Origin: CAZUQP01 sp964622455
GTDB taxonomy: Bacteria > Pseudomonadota > Gammaproteobacteria > DSM-16500
Length of the DNA stretch: 64,000 bases
NCBI GenBank assembly: GCA_964622455.1
Contig: CAZUQP010000032.1
Location: forward strand, 92,762-156,761
Reading direction: 5' to 3'
In this document: in pieces, positions 36,655 through 46,504 of the stretch
Layout of the letters: every line of letters starts with the position of its first letter
Numbering within the stretch: position 1 is the first letter of the stretch
The notes under the pieces: generated by a model
Database searches by the model: none
What the model saw: the letters and a program-made list of their open reading frames with translations, nothing else
What the model was told of the DNA's origin: nothing
Translations under genes and position numbers: made by a program

Positions 36655-37888
36655 GACCTATAGCGGCGATTGTGTAAAAAGAACCAAACACGAGAACACA
36701 ATCTCCCATCCTCGTAAAAGAATGTGCTGCTTGATAAGCCTTCTTAATTGAATCATACGAATGAACATTAAAAATATTTGATTCATGAAAATAACTTTCC
36801 AAGAGAGGTAAAGGCGTGCCTCGTTCAACCAAAAGCGGCGCAATATACCATTCATCGATATGGGCTTTAATGTTTTGGATAGTTTCTTTAATGTCTTTGT
36901 CCGCCAACATTGAAAAAACCGCGTGTACTTTTCCAGAGGGCTTATTTTGCTGTAAGTAATTCGCTAAAAACAATACCGCAGCGGGGTTATGTGAAACATC
37001 CAGGATTTGAGTGACCGCACCCGGGATCACTTGAATGCGCCCTGGAAGATCTACTTTTTTAAGTGCTCTACGAATAGCCGTCTCAGAAACCGGTACTTTG
37101 TCTTGCAATAACTCTAGCGCCATTAAAACCGTCGACATATTTTGTAATGCCAATCGCGGTAAGGGCAGATGATCAAGGCAGCGTGTCTCGCTAGACCAAG
37201 TCCAATCCATTCTATCTTTCTCAAAATAAAATTCTTTATTTTGACAAAACAAAGGCGCCTTTATCTGTTTTGCATAATCAGCCAGTATTTCAGGCGGGTT
37301 AGGATCTCCGCATAGGGCAGGTTTATTGGATCGAAAAATACCTGCTTTTTCGTAAGCAATTTTTTCACGCGTATTCCCTAACAAAGCTGTATGATCAATT
37401 GCAATGCTAGTGACAATAGAAACATCTGCATCAATGATATTCACCGCATCAAGCCTTCCGCCTAGGCCCACCTCTAAAATACCGATATCCAACGGGTGTT
37501 TTTGAAAAATATGAAGCGCCGCTAACGTATTAAATTCAAATTGCGTTAAAGTAATATCACTCCGTGCTTCCTCTATTTTCTGAAAAGCCTCAATAAAATC
37601 ATCATCGGAAGCATTGGCCCCATTAATTCGTATCAATTCATTAAAACGATAAAGATAGGGCGACGTAAAGGCGCCTACGCGATACCCAGAGGCAATAAAA
37701 CACGCTTCCAATCCTGCCACCGCGGATCCTTTACCATTCGTTCCACCAACCGTGATAATAAGACAGGAAGGCTGTAACAAATTTAACCGGCGCGCCACTT
37801 CTCGTACACGCTGAAGTCCTAAATCAATCAATTGTCTATGCTGCTGTTTAACTTTCTCTAACCAAGTCTCTAGCATTAATACGGGCAT
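36644..37888 (-). CDS. folC: Bifunctional folylpolyglutamate synthase/dihydrofolate synthase
   Basis: The product is about 414 residues. VGGTNGKGSAVAGLE is the ATP P-loop, followed by GAFTSPYL, the glycine-rich EVGLGGRLDAVN, TSIAIDHTALLGNT and AGIFRSNKPA. The enzyme joins glutamate to dihydropteroate and extends folate tails. The ATG at 37888 has GGAAAG upstream. The frame also permits an ATG at 37912 and one at 37876, so the exact start is uncertain. It occupies the side of rpmH where dnaA is often found. Confidence 0.95.
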   Translation of the reverse strand: MPVLMLETWLEKVKQQHRQLIDLGLQRVREVARRLNLLQPSCLIITVGGTNGKGSAVAGLEACFIASGYRVGAFTSPYLYRFNELIRINGANASDDDFIEAFQKIEEARSDITLTQFEFNTLAALHIFQKHPLDIGILEVGLGGRLDAVNIIDADVSIVTSIAIDHTALLGNTREKIAYEKAGIFRSNKPALCGDPNPPEILADYAKQIKAPLFCQNKEFYFEKDRMDWTWSSETRCLDHLPLPRLALQNMSTVLMALELLQDKVPVSETAIRRALKKVDLPGRIQVIPGAVTQILDVSHNPAAVLFLANYLQQNKPSGKVHAVFSMLADKDIKETIQNIKAHIDEWYIAPLLVERGTPLPLLESYFHESNIFNVHSYDSIKKAYQAAHSFTRMGDCVLVFGSFYTIAAIGLNR

Positions 37889-37912
37889 TATCTTTCCAAA
37901 TAAACTGTACAT

Positions 37913-38186
37913 AACAGGGCTTATAAGCTAGGTATTGTCTGTGCAAAAGCTATTGAAAACAACTACCCTCTCTAGTTATCCCCAACTATACCCAGCATAT
38001 GGACAGCGAGTACGTGAGTAATCCACAGAGTAATACATCTATAACGTATTGAATAATTTATTAAAAAATGACTTACACACAGTTTTTCCCGTCCTTATAA
38101 AAAGAAAAACTAATAAAGAATAAAGATATAAAAAGAATTATGTTATTAAGCAATCAACAAACACCTATGCAGATACTGTTAAACAT
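37913..38186. other. AT-rich intergenic region, possible oriC
   Basis: The gap between folC and the rpmH promoter holds no gene. It contains TTATCCCCA (37976-37984) and TAATCCACA (38019-38027), each one mismatch from the DnaA box TTATCCACA. A weaker TTACACACA lies at 38073-38081, and a strongly AT-rich stretch at about 38040-38180 could serve as an unwinding element. The position upstream of rpmH in an rpmH-rnpA-yidC-mnmE-mnmG-parA neighbourhood fits an origin. The box number is low. Confidence 0.4.
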
Positions 38187-38215
38187 TTGACAATAATCAA
38201 AATGACACCTATCAT
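38187..38215 (+). promoter_or_regulatory. Sigma70 promoter for rpmH-rnpA
   Basis: A perfect TTGACA (38187-38192) and TATCAT (38210-38215, one mismatch) are separated by exactly 17 bases. Transcription would begin near 38222, leaving a 44-base leader before rpmH. Confidence 0.8.
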
Positions 38216-38265
38216 TACCCCCCTGGTTTTAATTGATAATCGTAAAAAAATGGATGTAAGCCATT

Positions 38266-38400
38266 ATGAAGAGAACATTCCAACCGAGCGTTATCCCGCG
38301 CAAAAGAAAACATGGTTTTCGTGCGCGTATGGCAACAGCAGACGGCCGAAAAGTGTTAAGCAGACGACGTGCAAAAGGCCGTAAAAGATTAATACCGTAA
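38266..38400 (+). CDS. rpmH: Ribosomal protein L34
   Basis: The 44-residue protein begins [17 protein letters not shown] and ends KGRKRLIP, the normal L34 sequence. It contains the characteristic [14 protein letters not shown] block. It is very basic, with no extra domains, and has a weak ribosome binding site. It is the first gene after a strong promoter and precedes rnpA by 5 bases, as in nearly all bacteria. Confidence 0.97.
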   Translation: MKRTFQPSVIPRKRKHGFRARMATADGRKVLSRRRAKGRKRLIP

Positions 38401-38405
38401 TATAT

Positions 38406-38777
38406 TTGAACAACAACGTGCGTGCTTTCCGCATTTACAGGTTAATAACTAAAGCAGAATTTAAATATGTATTTGATAAAGCACATAAGATAAACCATAA
38501 ATATCTATTGGTGCTTTATAGACCTAATCAAAAGCAGCATGCTCGAATAGGTATTACTATCGGGAAACGTATTGTTAATCATGCTGTTGATAGAAACCGC
38601 ATTAAACGGGTGATAAAAGAAAGCTTTCGAATCAATCGAGAAAAAGTGAGTGGATTCGACATTGTAGTACTCATTCGGAGACAATGTGATTTGTTAAGCA
38701 AGGAAGAACTTCGAAAAGGCGTAGACTATTTGTGGGAAAAATTAGTAAGGCAGCATCTCAATCAATCATCATCCTGA
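38406..38777 (+). CDS. rnpA: Ribonuclease P protein component
   Basis: The basic 123-residue protein partners RNase P RNA in tRNA 5' maturation. YRLITKAEFKYVFDKA, RIGITIGKRIVNHAVDRNRIKRVIKESFR and DIVVLIRR are the family blocks, the second being the signature. The start is TTG at 38406 or the in-frame GTG at 38418; the latter gives a length closer to the family. It overlaps yidD by 46 bases. Confidence 0.95.
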   Translation: MNNNVRAFRIYRLITKAEFKYVFDKAHKINHKYLLVLYRPNQKQHARIGITIGKRIVNHAVDRNRIKRVIKESFRINREKVSGFDIVVLIRRQCDLLSKEELRKGVDYLWEKLVRQHLNQSSS

Positions 38778-38989
38778 TACGGACCTATCGTTATCTTATA
38801 AGTCCCATGCTAGGTGAATGTTGCCGTTTTCATCCTACGTGTTCTGCGTATGCCATAAAAGCAATGCAATCACATAATCTGTTTTATGCCATTTATTTAA
38901 TGTTAGCTCGAATTTTGCGTTGTCACCCTTGGAATAAAGGCGGCCTAGATCTTGTTCCGGAACAAAAAACAAAATGCCAACCCATATAA
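38732..38989 (+). CDS. yidD: Membrane protein insertion efficiency factor YidD
   Basis: The 85-residue protein contains YRYLISPMLGECCRFHPTCSAYA, with its three conserved cysteines, and RCHPWNKGGLDLVPE. It starts at a GTG inside the end of rnpA and overlaps yidC by 16 bases. YidD aids insertion of inner-membrane proteins, with an amphipathic N-terminal helix. The order rnpA-yidD-yidC is standard. Confidence 0.95.
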   Translation: MGKISKAASQSIIILIRTYRYLISPMLGECCRFHPTCSAYAIKAMQSHNLFYAIYLMLARILRCHPWNKGGLDLVPEQKTKCQPI

Positions 38990-40656
38990 TTAATTATTTA
39001 CGTATCGCACTTTATGTCATTCTAGTGATTATTTTACTTGTTTTATTTCAAGCATGGGACAAAGATCACCCTAAAGCTGTCATTGCAAAATCTTCTACCG
39101 TCACACCATCTGTCAATGACTATCTTCCCCCTGTTGTTAATAATGCAGCACAAAACGGAAGTGTTTCATCAGTTGTTCAAACGGGGACTCTTCTTCTGCA
39201 AACACTACAACAACCTATTATCCATGTGACTACGGATATTTTAGCTGTTGATATTAATCCCGTGGGCGGCAGTATCATTCAAGTTAAATTGCTAAAGTAT
39301 CCAGAAGAATTGCACTCAACGGTTCCTTTTTTACTGCTAAATGATTTATCCAATACTCGTTACATTGCGGAAAGTGGTCTCTTAAGTGATTTAGGTCCTG
39401 ATACAACCAAAGGACAAGCCGTTTACACAACAGAAGCAACGCGTTACATACTCGCTGATGGTGAAACAGCCTTAGCGGTGAAATTACACTGGAAAAACCC
39501 AGAAGGTATCACTGTTATTAAAACGTTTACCTTTAAAAGAAATAGTTATGAAATAGGCGTTGATTATCAAATCGTGAATACATCGCAAAAAATGTGGGAA
39601 GGTAATTTATATTTACAACTAATGCGTAAGAACACACCTCCTGTCACAAAACATGGTTTTGTTAATTTTGCTACTTACTTTGGCACCGCCATTTCAAGCC
39701 CTGACAAACCGTATGAAAAAATCAGTTTTAAGCAAATGGACAATAGTAATCTGAGTCAAACCATCAAAGGTGGTTGGGCTGCGATGATTCAGCATTATTT
39801 TGTGAGTGCATGGGTGCCGAATAATAATACGACATCCAATTACTTTACGCGCGTTACTCCAGATGGTCTGTATACGGTTGGCATGATCGGACCTAAAATA
39901 TCGGTTAATCCAGGCCAAGAAGTGAATGCAAATGCTAAATTTTATGCGGGACCTGCAATCGCAGATCAATTAGAAAAAGTGGCGCCCGGCCTTCGATTAA
40001 CTATTGACTATGGCTGGTTATGGGTAGTATCAGGCGCCATTTTTTGGATGATGCAAAAAATTTATAATGTCGTCGGCAACTGGGGTTGGTCAATTGTCAT
40101 TGTGACCTTGTTAATTAAATTAATGTTCTATCACTTGTCCGCCAAAAGTTACCGCTCGATGAGCGGTCTTAAAAAATTGCAACCGCGCCTGAACGCGTTA
40201 AAAGAACGGTTTGGCGATGATAAACAGAAATTTACTCAAGCAACGCTTGAACTTTACAAAAAAGAAAAGGTAAATCCGATGAGCGGCTGCTTACCTATTC
40301 TGGTGCAGATTCCTGTCTTTATCGCGCTTTATTGGGTATTGATTGAAAGTGTGCAATTACGGCAAGCGCCCTTTATTTTATGGATCCATGATCTTTCTAC
40401 CTACGATCCTTATTTTATTTTGCCCGTCATGATGGGTTTATCGATGTTTGTTCAGCAACGATTAAATCCACCGCCGCCAGATCCTGTACAAGCAAAAATT
40501 ATGATGATGATGCCGATTGTCTTTACTGTGTTGTTTGCGAAATTTCCTGCAGGACTTATGTTGTATTGGTTTGTGAATAATACACTTTCCTTCTTACAAC
40601 AATGGTACATTATGCGCGGTCTTGAAAAAGCAACCACTGCTTCTAACATAAAATGA
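38974..40656 (+). CDS. yidC: Membrane protein insertase YidC
   Basis: The 560-residue Oxa1/Alb3-family insertase has an N-terminal membrane anchor (about residues 8-26) and a large periplasmic P1 domain (about 60-330). Five C-terminal spans follow, with [17 protein letters not shown], the substrate groove Arg in [37 protein letters not shown] and [16 protein letters not shown]. Length is normal for gammaproteobacteria. Its stop overlaps the mnmE ATG by four bases. Confidence 0.98.
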   Translation: MPTHIINYLRIALYVILVIILLVLFQAWDKDHPKAVIAKSSTVTPSVNDYLPPVVNNAAQNGSVSSVVQTGTLLLQTLQQPIIHVTTDILAVDINPVGGSIIQVKLLKYPEELHSTVPFLLLNDLSNTRYIAESGLLSDLGPDTTKGQAVYTTEATRYILADGETALAVKLHWKNPEGITVIKTFTFKRNSYEIGVDYQIVNTSQKMWEGNLYLQLMRKNTPPVTKHGFVNFATYFGTAISSPDKPYEKISFKQMDNSNLSQTIKGGWAAMIQHYFVSAWVPNNNTTSNYFTRVTPDGLYTVGMIGPKISVNPGQEVNANAKFYAGPAIADQLEKVAPGLRLTIDYGWLWVVSGAIFWMMQKIYNVVGNWGWSIVIVTLLIKLMFYHLSAKSYRSMSGLKKLQPRLNALKERFGDDKQKFTQATLELYKKEKVNPMSGCLPILVQIPVFIALYWVLIESVQLRQAPFILWIHDLSTYDPYFILPVMMGLSMFVQQRLNPPPPDPVQAKIMMMMPIVFTVLFAKFPAGLMLYWFVNNTLSFLQQWYIMRGLEKATTASNIK

Positions 40657-42005
40657 AAAAGGTTACCGATACAATAGTCGCGGCCGCAACACCCAAGGGC
40701 CGCGGCGGTGTTTCTGTGATTCGAGTATCGGGTGAAAATGTTTCGGTAGTCGCCCACCAATTATTAAAAAAAATATTAAAACCTCGTAAAGCAACGCTTG
40801 CTTCTTTTTTTGATGTAGAAGATGAAGTGATTGATGAGGGAATCGCGTTATATTTTAAAGCACCGCATTCATTTACTGGGGAAGATATATTGGAATTGCA
40901 AGGCCACGGCAGTCCCGTCGTTGTCGATGCGTTGATCCAGCGTATACTTTCATTAGGGGTGCGTTTAGCGCGACCGGGCGAATTTTCGGAACGCGCATTC
41001 TTAAATGATAAAATGGATCTTTTGCAGGCGGAAGCTGTTGCTGATTTGATTGATGCATCATCTGTCCATGCAGCTAAAAATGCGATGCGTTCGCTGAAGG
41101 GAGAATTTTCCGAAAAAATTCGTTCACTCGTTCAAATCATTATTCGTTTACGTATGTACATTGAAGCAGCGATTGATTTTTCCGAAGAAGAAATTGATTT
41201 TTTGAATAACCAGCAAATCACGAATGATTTAGCTTATGTAATGGCTGAAGTAAAATCCATAGAAACAATTGCAACCCAAGGCAGTTTATTACGCGAAGGA
41301 ATGACAGTGGTGATTGCAGGCGTACCGAATGTCGGTAAATCGAGTTTATTAAATAAGTTAAGCGGGAAGGACGTTGCTATTGTCACAGAAATTCCAGGCA
41401 CAACGCGGGATATCTTACGCGAACATATTTTACTGGATCATTTACCCCTGCATATCATAGATACCGCGGGTTTGCGAGATAGCCTTGATCGTGTTGAGCA
41501 AGAAGGCATTCGCCGTGCGAAAGAAGAAATTTTACAAGCCGATCTTATTTTGTTTGTGATAGATGCCAGTCATAACGAAAAGATTTTTTTAGGAGATCTA
41601 CTGGATAAAATTCCAGAACGTATTCCCATCCTAACGGTCCGAAATAAAATTGATTTAACCAAGGAGCCGCCGTGTATTGCGCATCAAGATAACAATACAA
41701 TCATTTCGCTTTCAGCAAAATCAGGCGATGGTCTTGATTTATTAAAAAAACAAATCAAATGTTACGCTGGCATGGATGAAACAGTAGAAGGCGTTTTTTC
41801 AGCACGCCGCCGGCATTTGGAGGCATTAAAACGAGCAAAAGAATTTTTGGTACAGGGGCAGTGTCAATTGCGTGATCATAAAGCAGGCGAATTACTTGCA
41901 GAAGATTTGAAGCAAGCGCAAAATGCATTGAATGAAATTACCGGTGAATTTACATCAGATGATTTATTGGGCCGGATTTTTTCAAATTTTTGTATTGGGA
42001 AATAG
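40653..42005 (+). CDS. mnmE: tRNA uridine-5-carboxymethylaminomethyl modification GTPase MnmE
   Basis: The 450-residue GTPase has an N-terminal formyl-folate-binding domain ([28 protein letters not shown]). The G domain shows G1 [15 protein letters not shown]2 around IPGTTRD, G3 DTAGLRD and G4 VRNKIDL. The C-terminus ends in the catalytic FCIGK. With MnmG it modifies wobble uridine of several tRNAs. In most gammaproteobacteria mnmG lies elsewhere or next to it; here about 1.2 kb of small genes separates the two. Confidence 0.98.
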   Translation: MKKVTDTIVAAATPKGRGGVSVIRVSGENVSVVAHQLLKKILKPRKATLASFFDVEDEVIDEGIALYFKAPHSFTGEDILELQGHGSPVVVDALIQRILSLGVRLARPGEFSERAFLNDKMDLLQAEAVADLIDASSVHAAKNAMRSLKGEFSEKIRSLVQIIIRLRMYIEAAIDFSEEEIDFLNNQQITNDLAYVMAEVKSIETIATQGSLLREGMTVVIAGVPNVGKSSLLNKLSGKDVAIVTEIPGTTRDILREHILLDHLPLHIIDTAGLRDSLDRVEQEGIRRAKEEILQADLILFVIDASHNEKIFLGDLLDKIPERIPILTVRNKIDLTKEPPCIAHQDNNTIISLSAKSGDGLDLLKKQIKCYAGMDETVEGVFSARRRHLEALKRAKEFLVQGQCQLRDHKAGELLAEDLKQAQNALNEITGEFTSDDLLGRIFSNFCIGK

Positions 42006-42047
42006 ATTGTTCTGATTATAATGACATGTTGTTTTGAAGGAAAGTAT

Positions 42048-42307
42048 ATGCCCGAAATTAGTCGATTTTTAGGAATCATTATTGCTATGTATTATCAGGA
42101 GCATAATCCGCCTCACTTTCATGTGCGTTATAATAAATATAAAGCAGCTATTTCAATCAATGATCTTGCGCTTTTGGACGGAAAATTACCGCCTAAAGTC
42201 TTTGGGCTTGTGATAGAATGGGCAAGTCAGCACCAAAAGAACTTATGGAAGATTGGATGTTAGCAAAACAACTAGAGGCTTTAAAACCCATTGAACCATT
42301 GGAATAA
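42048..42307 (+). pseudogene. DUF4160-domain gene, frameshifted near its 3' end
   Basis: From ATG 42048 (GAAGGA upstream) the frame reads MPEISRFLGIIIAMYYQEHN and PPHFHVRYNKYKA, the DUF4160 signature with the conserved His pair, then VIEWASQHQKN before a premature TAG at 42261-42263. Shifting one base at the A run 42235-42238 restores a DUF4160-like tail (ELMEDWMLAKQLEALK, then PIEPLE) ending at TAA 42305-42307. One missing A explains it. It may be a real mutation or a sequencing error. It is paired with a DUF2442 gene, the usual partner of DUF4160 in toxin-antitoxin-like modules. Confidence 0.65.
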
Positions 42308-42313
42308 TTGAAT

Positions 42314-42574
42314 ATGAGATGCGGTCATATTGATGTTATCGAAGTAAAAGTTTTAAAAGGCTATAAATTGTACTTGAAGTTCGACGATGGCAGTCATGGC
42401 GATCTTGATATTTCTAAGTTAGTCCCTTTTAAAGGTATTTTTGAGCCGTTAAAAAATAGAGATTTTTTTTCACGAGTAACCATTAATCCTGATGTTGGCA
42501 CAATTTGTTGGGATAATGGGGCCGATCTTTCACCTACCTTTCTTTATGAAAACATCCAGCAAGATTTATTATAG
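42314..42574 (+). CDS. DUF2442-domain protein
   Basis: The 86-residue protein from ATG 42314 shows VIEVKVLKGYKLYLKFDDG, then GDLDISKLVPFKGIFEPLK and the closing DVGTICWDNGADLSPTFLYE, the DUF2442 pattern. It lies 6 bases after the restored DUF4160 frame. DUF2442 proteins often occur with DUF4160 and are proposed antidotes or regulators, although the activity is unproven. It is one of four to five tiny genes inserted between mnmE and mnmG. Confidence 0.8.
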   Translation: MRCGHIDVIEVKVLKGYKLYLKFDDGSHGDLDISKLVPFKGIFEPLKNRDFFSRVTINPDVGTICWDNGADLSPTFLYENIQQDLL

Positions 42575-42625
42575 CGATGTATTCCTTTTATGTTCGATCT
42601 AAAAAGAAGCGCCACTGGAAATAAC

Positions 42626-42772
42626 ATGACTAAAAAAGAAATTTTTCGGGAACTTTTAAGCGACCAAGATTTAACGATTACACCGCTTCGTAAAGATGTG
42701 CCCGATATTTTTTTATCGTCTGAAAAACCATTGAGCGCTTATGAGGATGAAAAAAGAAATCAGTGTATTTAA
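42626..42772 (+). CDS. Possible small protein, unrecognised
   Basis: The ATG at 42626 with GGAAA upstream begins a 48-residue frame (MTKKEIFRELLSDQDLTITP onward) that runs into the start of the Phd-like gene, overlapping it by 32 bases. It has no recognised family. The coding case is weak; it could be an upstream leader or a decayed partner gene. A longer reading from ATG 42590 is also open. Confidence 0.3.
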   Translation: MTKKEIFRELLSDQDLTITPLRKDVPDIFLSSEKPLSAYEDEKRNQCI

Positions 42773-43001
42773 TGCCAAGACCCATTTTTCAGGTTTAATC
42801 GATCGTGTGTATACCCAACACGAAACGGTGATTATTACTCGAAGAGGGATAAAAGTTGCGAAAATTGTTCCCTTTGAGCAAACAGACGAAAAAAAGGTGG
42901 CAGCTGTTTTGAGAGAACTTAAAGCGCTCAATGATGAGATAGGATGTGTTGGCATGACACAGCAAGATATTAAAAAAATGAAAGAGGAAGGTCGTAAATG
43001 A
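42741..43001 (+). CDS. Phd/YefM-family antitoxin
   Basis: The 86-residue protein shows ISVFNAKTHFSGLIDRV, then ETVIITRRGIKVAKIVPFEQ, the Phd/YefM DNA-binding fold. The start could be ATG 42741 or ATG 42747. The C-terminal tail (about residues 55-86) is helical and would neutralise a toxin. The next gene overlaps it by four bases, but it encodes only 46 residues and does not resemble Doc, YoeB or PIN toxins. It probably also represses its own operon. Confidence 0.85.
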   Translation: MRMKKEISVFNAKTHFSGLIDRVYTQHETVIITRRGIKVAKIVPFEQTDEKKVAAVLRELKALNDEIGCVGMTQQDIKKMKEEGRK

Positions 43002-43138
43002 AAGTGGCGGCTGCAGATTTTGCAAATAAATTAGGCTATTCACCCATTCAATTTATTCGGCTTGCTATACAAGATCAGCTGAATAAATACGGATTACATT
43101 TTGATATTGAGATTTATCAGTCAAAGGACGCGGCTTAA
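42998..43138 (+). CDS. 46-residue protein coupled to the Phd-like antitoxin
   Basis: An ATGA overlap with the antitoxin gene and an open frame to TAA 43136-43138 give a 46-residue product starting [21 protein letters not shown] single helix-rich segment with no membrane span is predicted by eye. It takes the place of a toxin but matches none known to me. It may be a truncated toxin remnant, a second antitoxin segment or a real small effector. Confidence 0.5.
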   Translation: MKVAAADFANKLGYSPIQFIRLAIQDQLNKYGLHFDIEIYQSKDAA

Positions 43139-43209
43139 ATCGCAAATTTTTCCCCTTATTTCTTCGTTATCGAGTACAATATCAACCCATTTTTCATGAT
43201 GTATTGACC

Positions 43210-45081
43210 ATGTTTGATCTAAAACAAGAATTTGATGTCATTGTTGTTGGTGGCGGACACGCTGGCACCGAAGCTGCTTTGGCGGCGGCGCGCTCGGGCG
43301 CAAAGACATTGTTATTGACCCATAACATGGAAACGCTTGGCCAAATGTCTTGCAATCCAGCGATTGGCGGAATTGGCAAAGGCCATTTAGTGAAAGAAAT
43401 TGATGCGCTCGGGGGTGCGATGGCGCATGCGATCGATCAAGCGGGCATTCAGTTTCGTATTTTAAATGCGAGCAAGGGCCCTGCGGTGCGCGCTACGCGT
43501 GCGCAAGCAGATCGAGTACTCTACAGGCAGGCCATTCGTCAAATGCTCGAGAGCGCATCTCACCTTTCGCTTTTTCAACAAGCGGTCGATGACATTTTGA
43601 TAGAACAAGAACGGGTCAGAGGTGTTATCACCCAAATGGGTTTAGCGTTTCGTGCAAAAACGGTGGTCTTAACAGCCGGGACTTTTTTGGCAGGTAAAAT
43701 CCATATCGGTTTAAAAAATTATGAAGCAGGCCGCGCGGGTGATCCGCCTGCTAAAACACTCGCTGCTCGTTTACGTGAGCTCCCTTTACGTGTGGGCCGT
43801 CTTAAAACGGGCACACCGCCCCGTATCGATGGGCGATCCATTGATTTTAACGTACTCGAAAAACAACACGGCGATTCACCAACGCCGGTGTTTTCTTTTA
43901 TGGGCAACGTGGAAGAGCATCCGCGGCAAATTCCTTGCTACATTACGCACACCAACTCAAAAACGCACGACATTATTCGTGCAGGACTTTCAGAATCACC
44001 TTTGTATACGGGCGTCATTGAAAGTGTGGGTCCGCGTTATTGCCCATCGATTGAAGATAAAATCATGCGCTTTGCCGATAAAACAGCGCACCAAATTTTT
44101 GTAGAACCGGAAGGATTAACAACATTTGAAATTTATCCGAACGGAATTTCAACGAGTTTACCGTTTTCGGTTCAACTCGATTTAGTGCGCAGTATGAAAG
44201 GATTTCAAAATGCGCATATTACGCGTCCAGGTTATGCGATTGAATATGATTATTTTGATCCGCGTGATTTAAAAGCATCCCTTGAAACAAAATATATTTC
44301 GGGTTTATTTTTTGCAGGCCAAATTAATGGCACAACGGGTTATGAAGAAGCGGCTGCGCAAGGGCTGATTGCAGGATTAAATGCGGCACGGCAAACCAAA
44401 AATCAAGAACCCTGGGTGCCTAAGCGCGATGAAGCTTATATCGGCGTTTTGATTGATGATTTGGTCACACGCGGGGCACCCGAACCTTATCGCATGTTCA
44501 CGAGCCGTGCGGAATATCGACTATTATTGCGTGAAGACAATGCGGATTTACGTTTAACGCCCAAAGGGTTTGAATTGGGATTGGTGAGTGATACGCGTTT
44601 TCAGCGTTTTGAAACGAAGCGCTCAACAATTTTAGCGGAACAAGAACGTTTATCTACCACATGGGCGAGGCCTGATACGGTCGTTGGGAAAGCGATTGAA
44701 GAATTATTGCAGCAGCCTTTAACACGTGAATATCGGTTAGAAGAACTATTGCGGCGGCCTAATCTTTCTTATCAAGCTTTGATGACGGTGAGTGATATTG
44801 GTCCTGCTATTTTGGACGATAAAGCGGCAGAACAAGTCGAAATTCAAATCAAATATGCGGGTTACATTGATCGCCAGCAAGAAGAAATTGCACGTGCTTT
44901 ACGTCATGAAGAAGCGAAAATTCCGCTGAATTTTAATTACGATAAAGTGATTGGTCTATCCACTGAAGTTCAGCAAAAATTAAAAATGGTGCGTCCCGAA
45001 ACAGTAGGGATGGCATCGCGTATCCCGGGCGTGACACCAGCTGCTATTTCTTTATTATTGGTTTATTTAAAAAAATCATGA
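43210..45081 (+). CDS. mnmG: tRNA uridine-5-carboxymethylaminomethyl modification enzyme MnmG (GidA)
   Basis: The 623-residue FAD protein starts at ATG 43210; a TTG two codons upstream is less likely. The FAD motif [17 protein letters not shown] is followed by [45 protein letters not shown] and [16 protein letters not shown]. The C-terminal helical domain binds MnmE and tRNA. Its stop overlaps rsmG by four bases. No strong ribosome binding site is visible. Confidence 0.98.
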   Translation: MFDLKQEFDVIVVGGGHAGTEAALAAARSGAKTLLLTHNMETLGQMSCNPAIGGIGKGHLVKEIDALGGAMAHAIDQAGIQFRILNASKGPAVRATRAQADRVLYRQAIRQMLESASHLSLFQQAVDDILIEQERVRGVITQMGLAFRAKTVVLTAGTFLAGKIHIGLKNYEAGRAGDPPAKTLAARLRELPLRVGRLKTGTPPRIDGRSIDFNVLEKQHGDSPTPVFSFMGNVEEHPRQIPCYITHTNSKTHDIIRAGLSESPLYTGVIESVGPRYCPSIEDKIMRFADKTAHQIFVEPEGLTTFEIYPNGISTSLPFSVQLDLVRSMKGFQNAHITRPGYAIEYDYFDPRDLKASLETKYISGLFFAGQINGTTGYEEAAAQGLIAGLNAARQTKNQEPWVPKRDEAYIGVLIDDLVTRGAPEPYRMFTSRAEYRLLLREDNADLRLTPKGFELGLVSDTRFQRFETKRSTILAEQERLSTTWARPDTVVGKAIEELLQQPLTREYRLEELLRRPNLSYQALMTVSDIGPAILDDKAAEQVEIQIKYAGYIDRQQEEIARALRHEEAKIPLNFNYDKVIGLSTEVQQKLKMVRPETVGMASRIPGVTPAAISLLLVYLKKS

Positions 45082-45728
45082 AATCTTTTTTATCGAAAGC
45101 ATTAACAGAAAATGGGCATCATTTTTCGCCTATGATTGAACAACATATCCTCGCTTACCTTGATCTTTTGACTCAATGGAACCGTGTTTTTAATTTAACC
45201 GCCATTCGTGATCCCAACGAAATGGTGATGCGGCACATTGTCGATAGCTTATCAATTAAAAAATATTTGCATGGCGACCGCGTGATTGATGTGGGTTCAG
45301 GCGCAGGTCTTCCCGGTATTCCTTTAGCATTAGCCGAGCCCCAAAAAGAATTTGTTTTATTGGACAGCAGCCAGAAAAAAACCCGTTTCTTGACCCAAGC
45401 AGTCTATGAACTCAGCTTGAAAAATGTCACAGTGGTGCATGCGCGCGCGGAATGTTTTCATCCAGCCCAAGGTTTTGATAGTATCATCACTCGTGCACTT
45501 GCGAGCCTTAAGGACATGCTGCTGGCCACGCGACATTTATTGAATGAACAAGGACAGTTTTTGGCAATGAAAGGCGTGTATCCTTTAGAAGAAATAAAAG
45601 ATATTCCGGATGAATTTACTTTGCTTTCGGTGCACGAACTAAAACTACAGGGATTGGATGCGAAACGGCATCTTGTATGTATAAAAGTAAAAGGAGCTCT
45701 CCGTGGGGAAAACAATCGCGATCGTTAA
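45078..45728 (+). CDS. rsmG: 16S rRNA (guanine527-N7)-methyltransferase RsmG
   Basis: The 216-residue SAM enzyme methylates G527 of 16S r[42 protein letters not shown] (SAM motif I) and [16 protein letters not shown] are typical. It overlaps mnmG by four bases and parA by 26 bases, the standard order mnmG-rsmG-parA. Confidence 0.97.
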   Translation: MKSFLSKALTENGHHFSPMIEQHILAYLDLLTQWNRVFNLTAIRDPNEMVMRHIVDSLSIKKYLHGDRVIDVGSGAGLPGIPLALAEPQKEFVLLDSSQKKTRFLTQAVYELSLKNVTVVHARAECFHPAQGFDSIITRALASLKDMLLATRHLLNEQGQFLAMKGVYPLEEIKDIPDEFTLLSVHELKLQGLDAKRHLVCIKVKGALRGENNRDR

Positions 45729-46503
45729 TCAAAAAGGCGGTGTCGGTAAAACAACGACCAGCATTAATTTGGCCGCATCATTTGCGATGATGAAACGTAA
45801 AGTGATGTTGATTGATCTCGATCCGCAAGGGAATGCGACGGCTGGCAGTGGCATTGATAAAAATACGTTGAAATTATTTGTCAAAGATTTGCTGCTGACC
45901 GAAATGAATATTTCTGATGTGATTGTTAAAACAAAAGGCGGTTATGATTTATTACCAACCACACATGATTTGATCGTAGCGGAAGTAGAATTAATGCGGA
46001 TGAACCAGCGTGAATCACGCTTAAAAACAGCACTCTCCGCAATCGTCGATCAATATGATTATGTGTTAATTGATTGCCCTCCTTCGTTAAATATTTTAAC
46101 CGTCAATGCATTGGTCGCTGCTGATTCGGTTTTAATTCCAATCCAATGCGAATATTTTGCCTTAGAAGGATTGACGGCGTTATTGAATACCATTGAACAA
46201 GTACAAACAACGATTCATCCCAAATTACATATCGAAGGATTGCTGCGTACGATGTACGATGGCCGTAACCGGCTGGCACTCGATGTATCTGCACAATTAC
46301 TTCAGCATTTTCCAGGACGCGTGTACCGCACGGTGATTCCGCGCAATGTGCGTTTGGCTGAGGCGCCAAGCCATGGGTTGCCGATTATGCAGTATGATGA
46401 AAAATCACAAGGTGCTGTTGCTTATTTAGCATTGGCAGGTGAAATGCTCCACCGGGTGGACCAAATCGAAAATCGGCACGAAAAAGTGGAAAGTGTGAAT
46501 TAA
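45703..46503 (+). CDS. parA: Chromosome-partitioning ATPase ParA (Soj)
   Basis: The 266-residue ATPase starts at GTG 45703 with AGGAG upstream, inside the end of rsmG. The deviant Walker A is [18 protein letters not shown], followed by LIDLDPQGNAT, DYVLIDCPPS and the C-terminal RNVRLAEAPSHG. It should segregate origins with ParB bound to parS. The usual parB does not follow; the next gene is an unrelated one on the opposite strand. Confidence 0.95.
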   Translation: MGKTIAIVNQKGGVGKTTTSINLAASFAMMKRKVMLIDLDPQGNATAGSGIDKNTLKLFVKDLLLTEMNISDVIVKTKGGYDLLPTTHDLIVAEVELMRMNQRESRLKTALSAIVDQYDYVLIDCPPSLNILTVNALVAADSVLIPIQCEYFALEGLTALLNTIEQVQTTIHPKLHIEGLLRTMYDGRNRLALDVSAQLLQHFPGRVYRTVIPRNVRLAEAPSHGLPIMQYDEKSQGAVAYLALAGEMLHRVDQIENRHEKVESVN

Positions 46504-46504
46504 A

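Noticed and set aside
38187..38384. 65-codon frame upstream of and across rpmH
   Set aside because: Its TTG start is the -35 element of the rpmH promoter and it overlaps rpmH in another frame.
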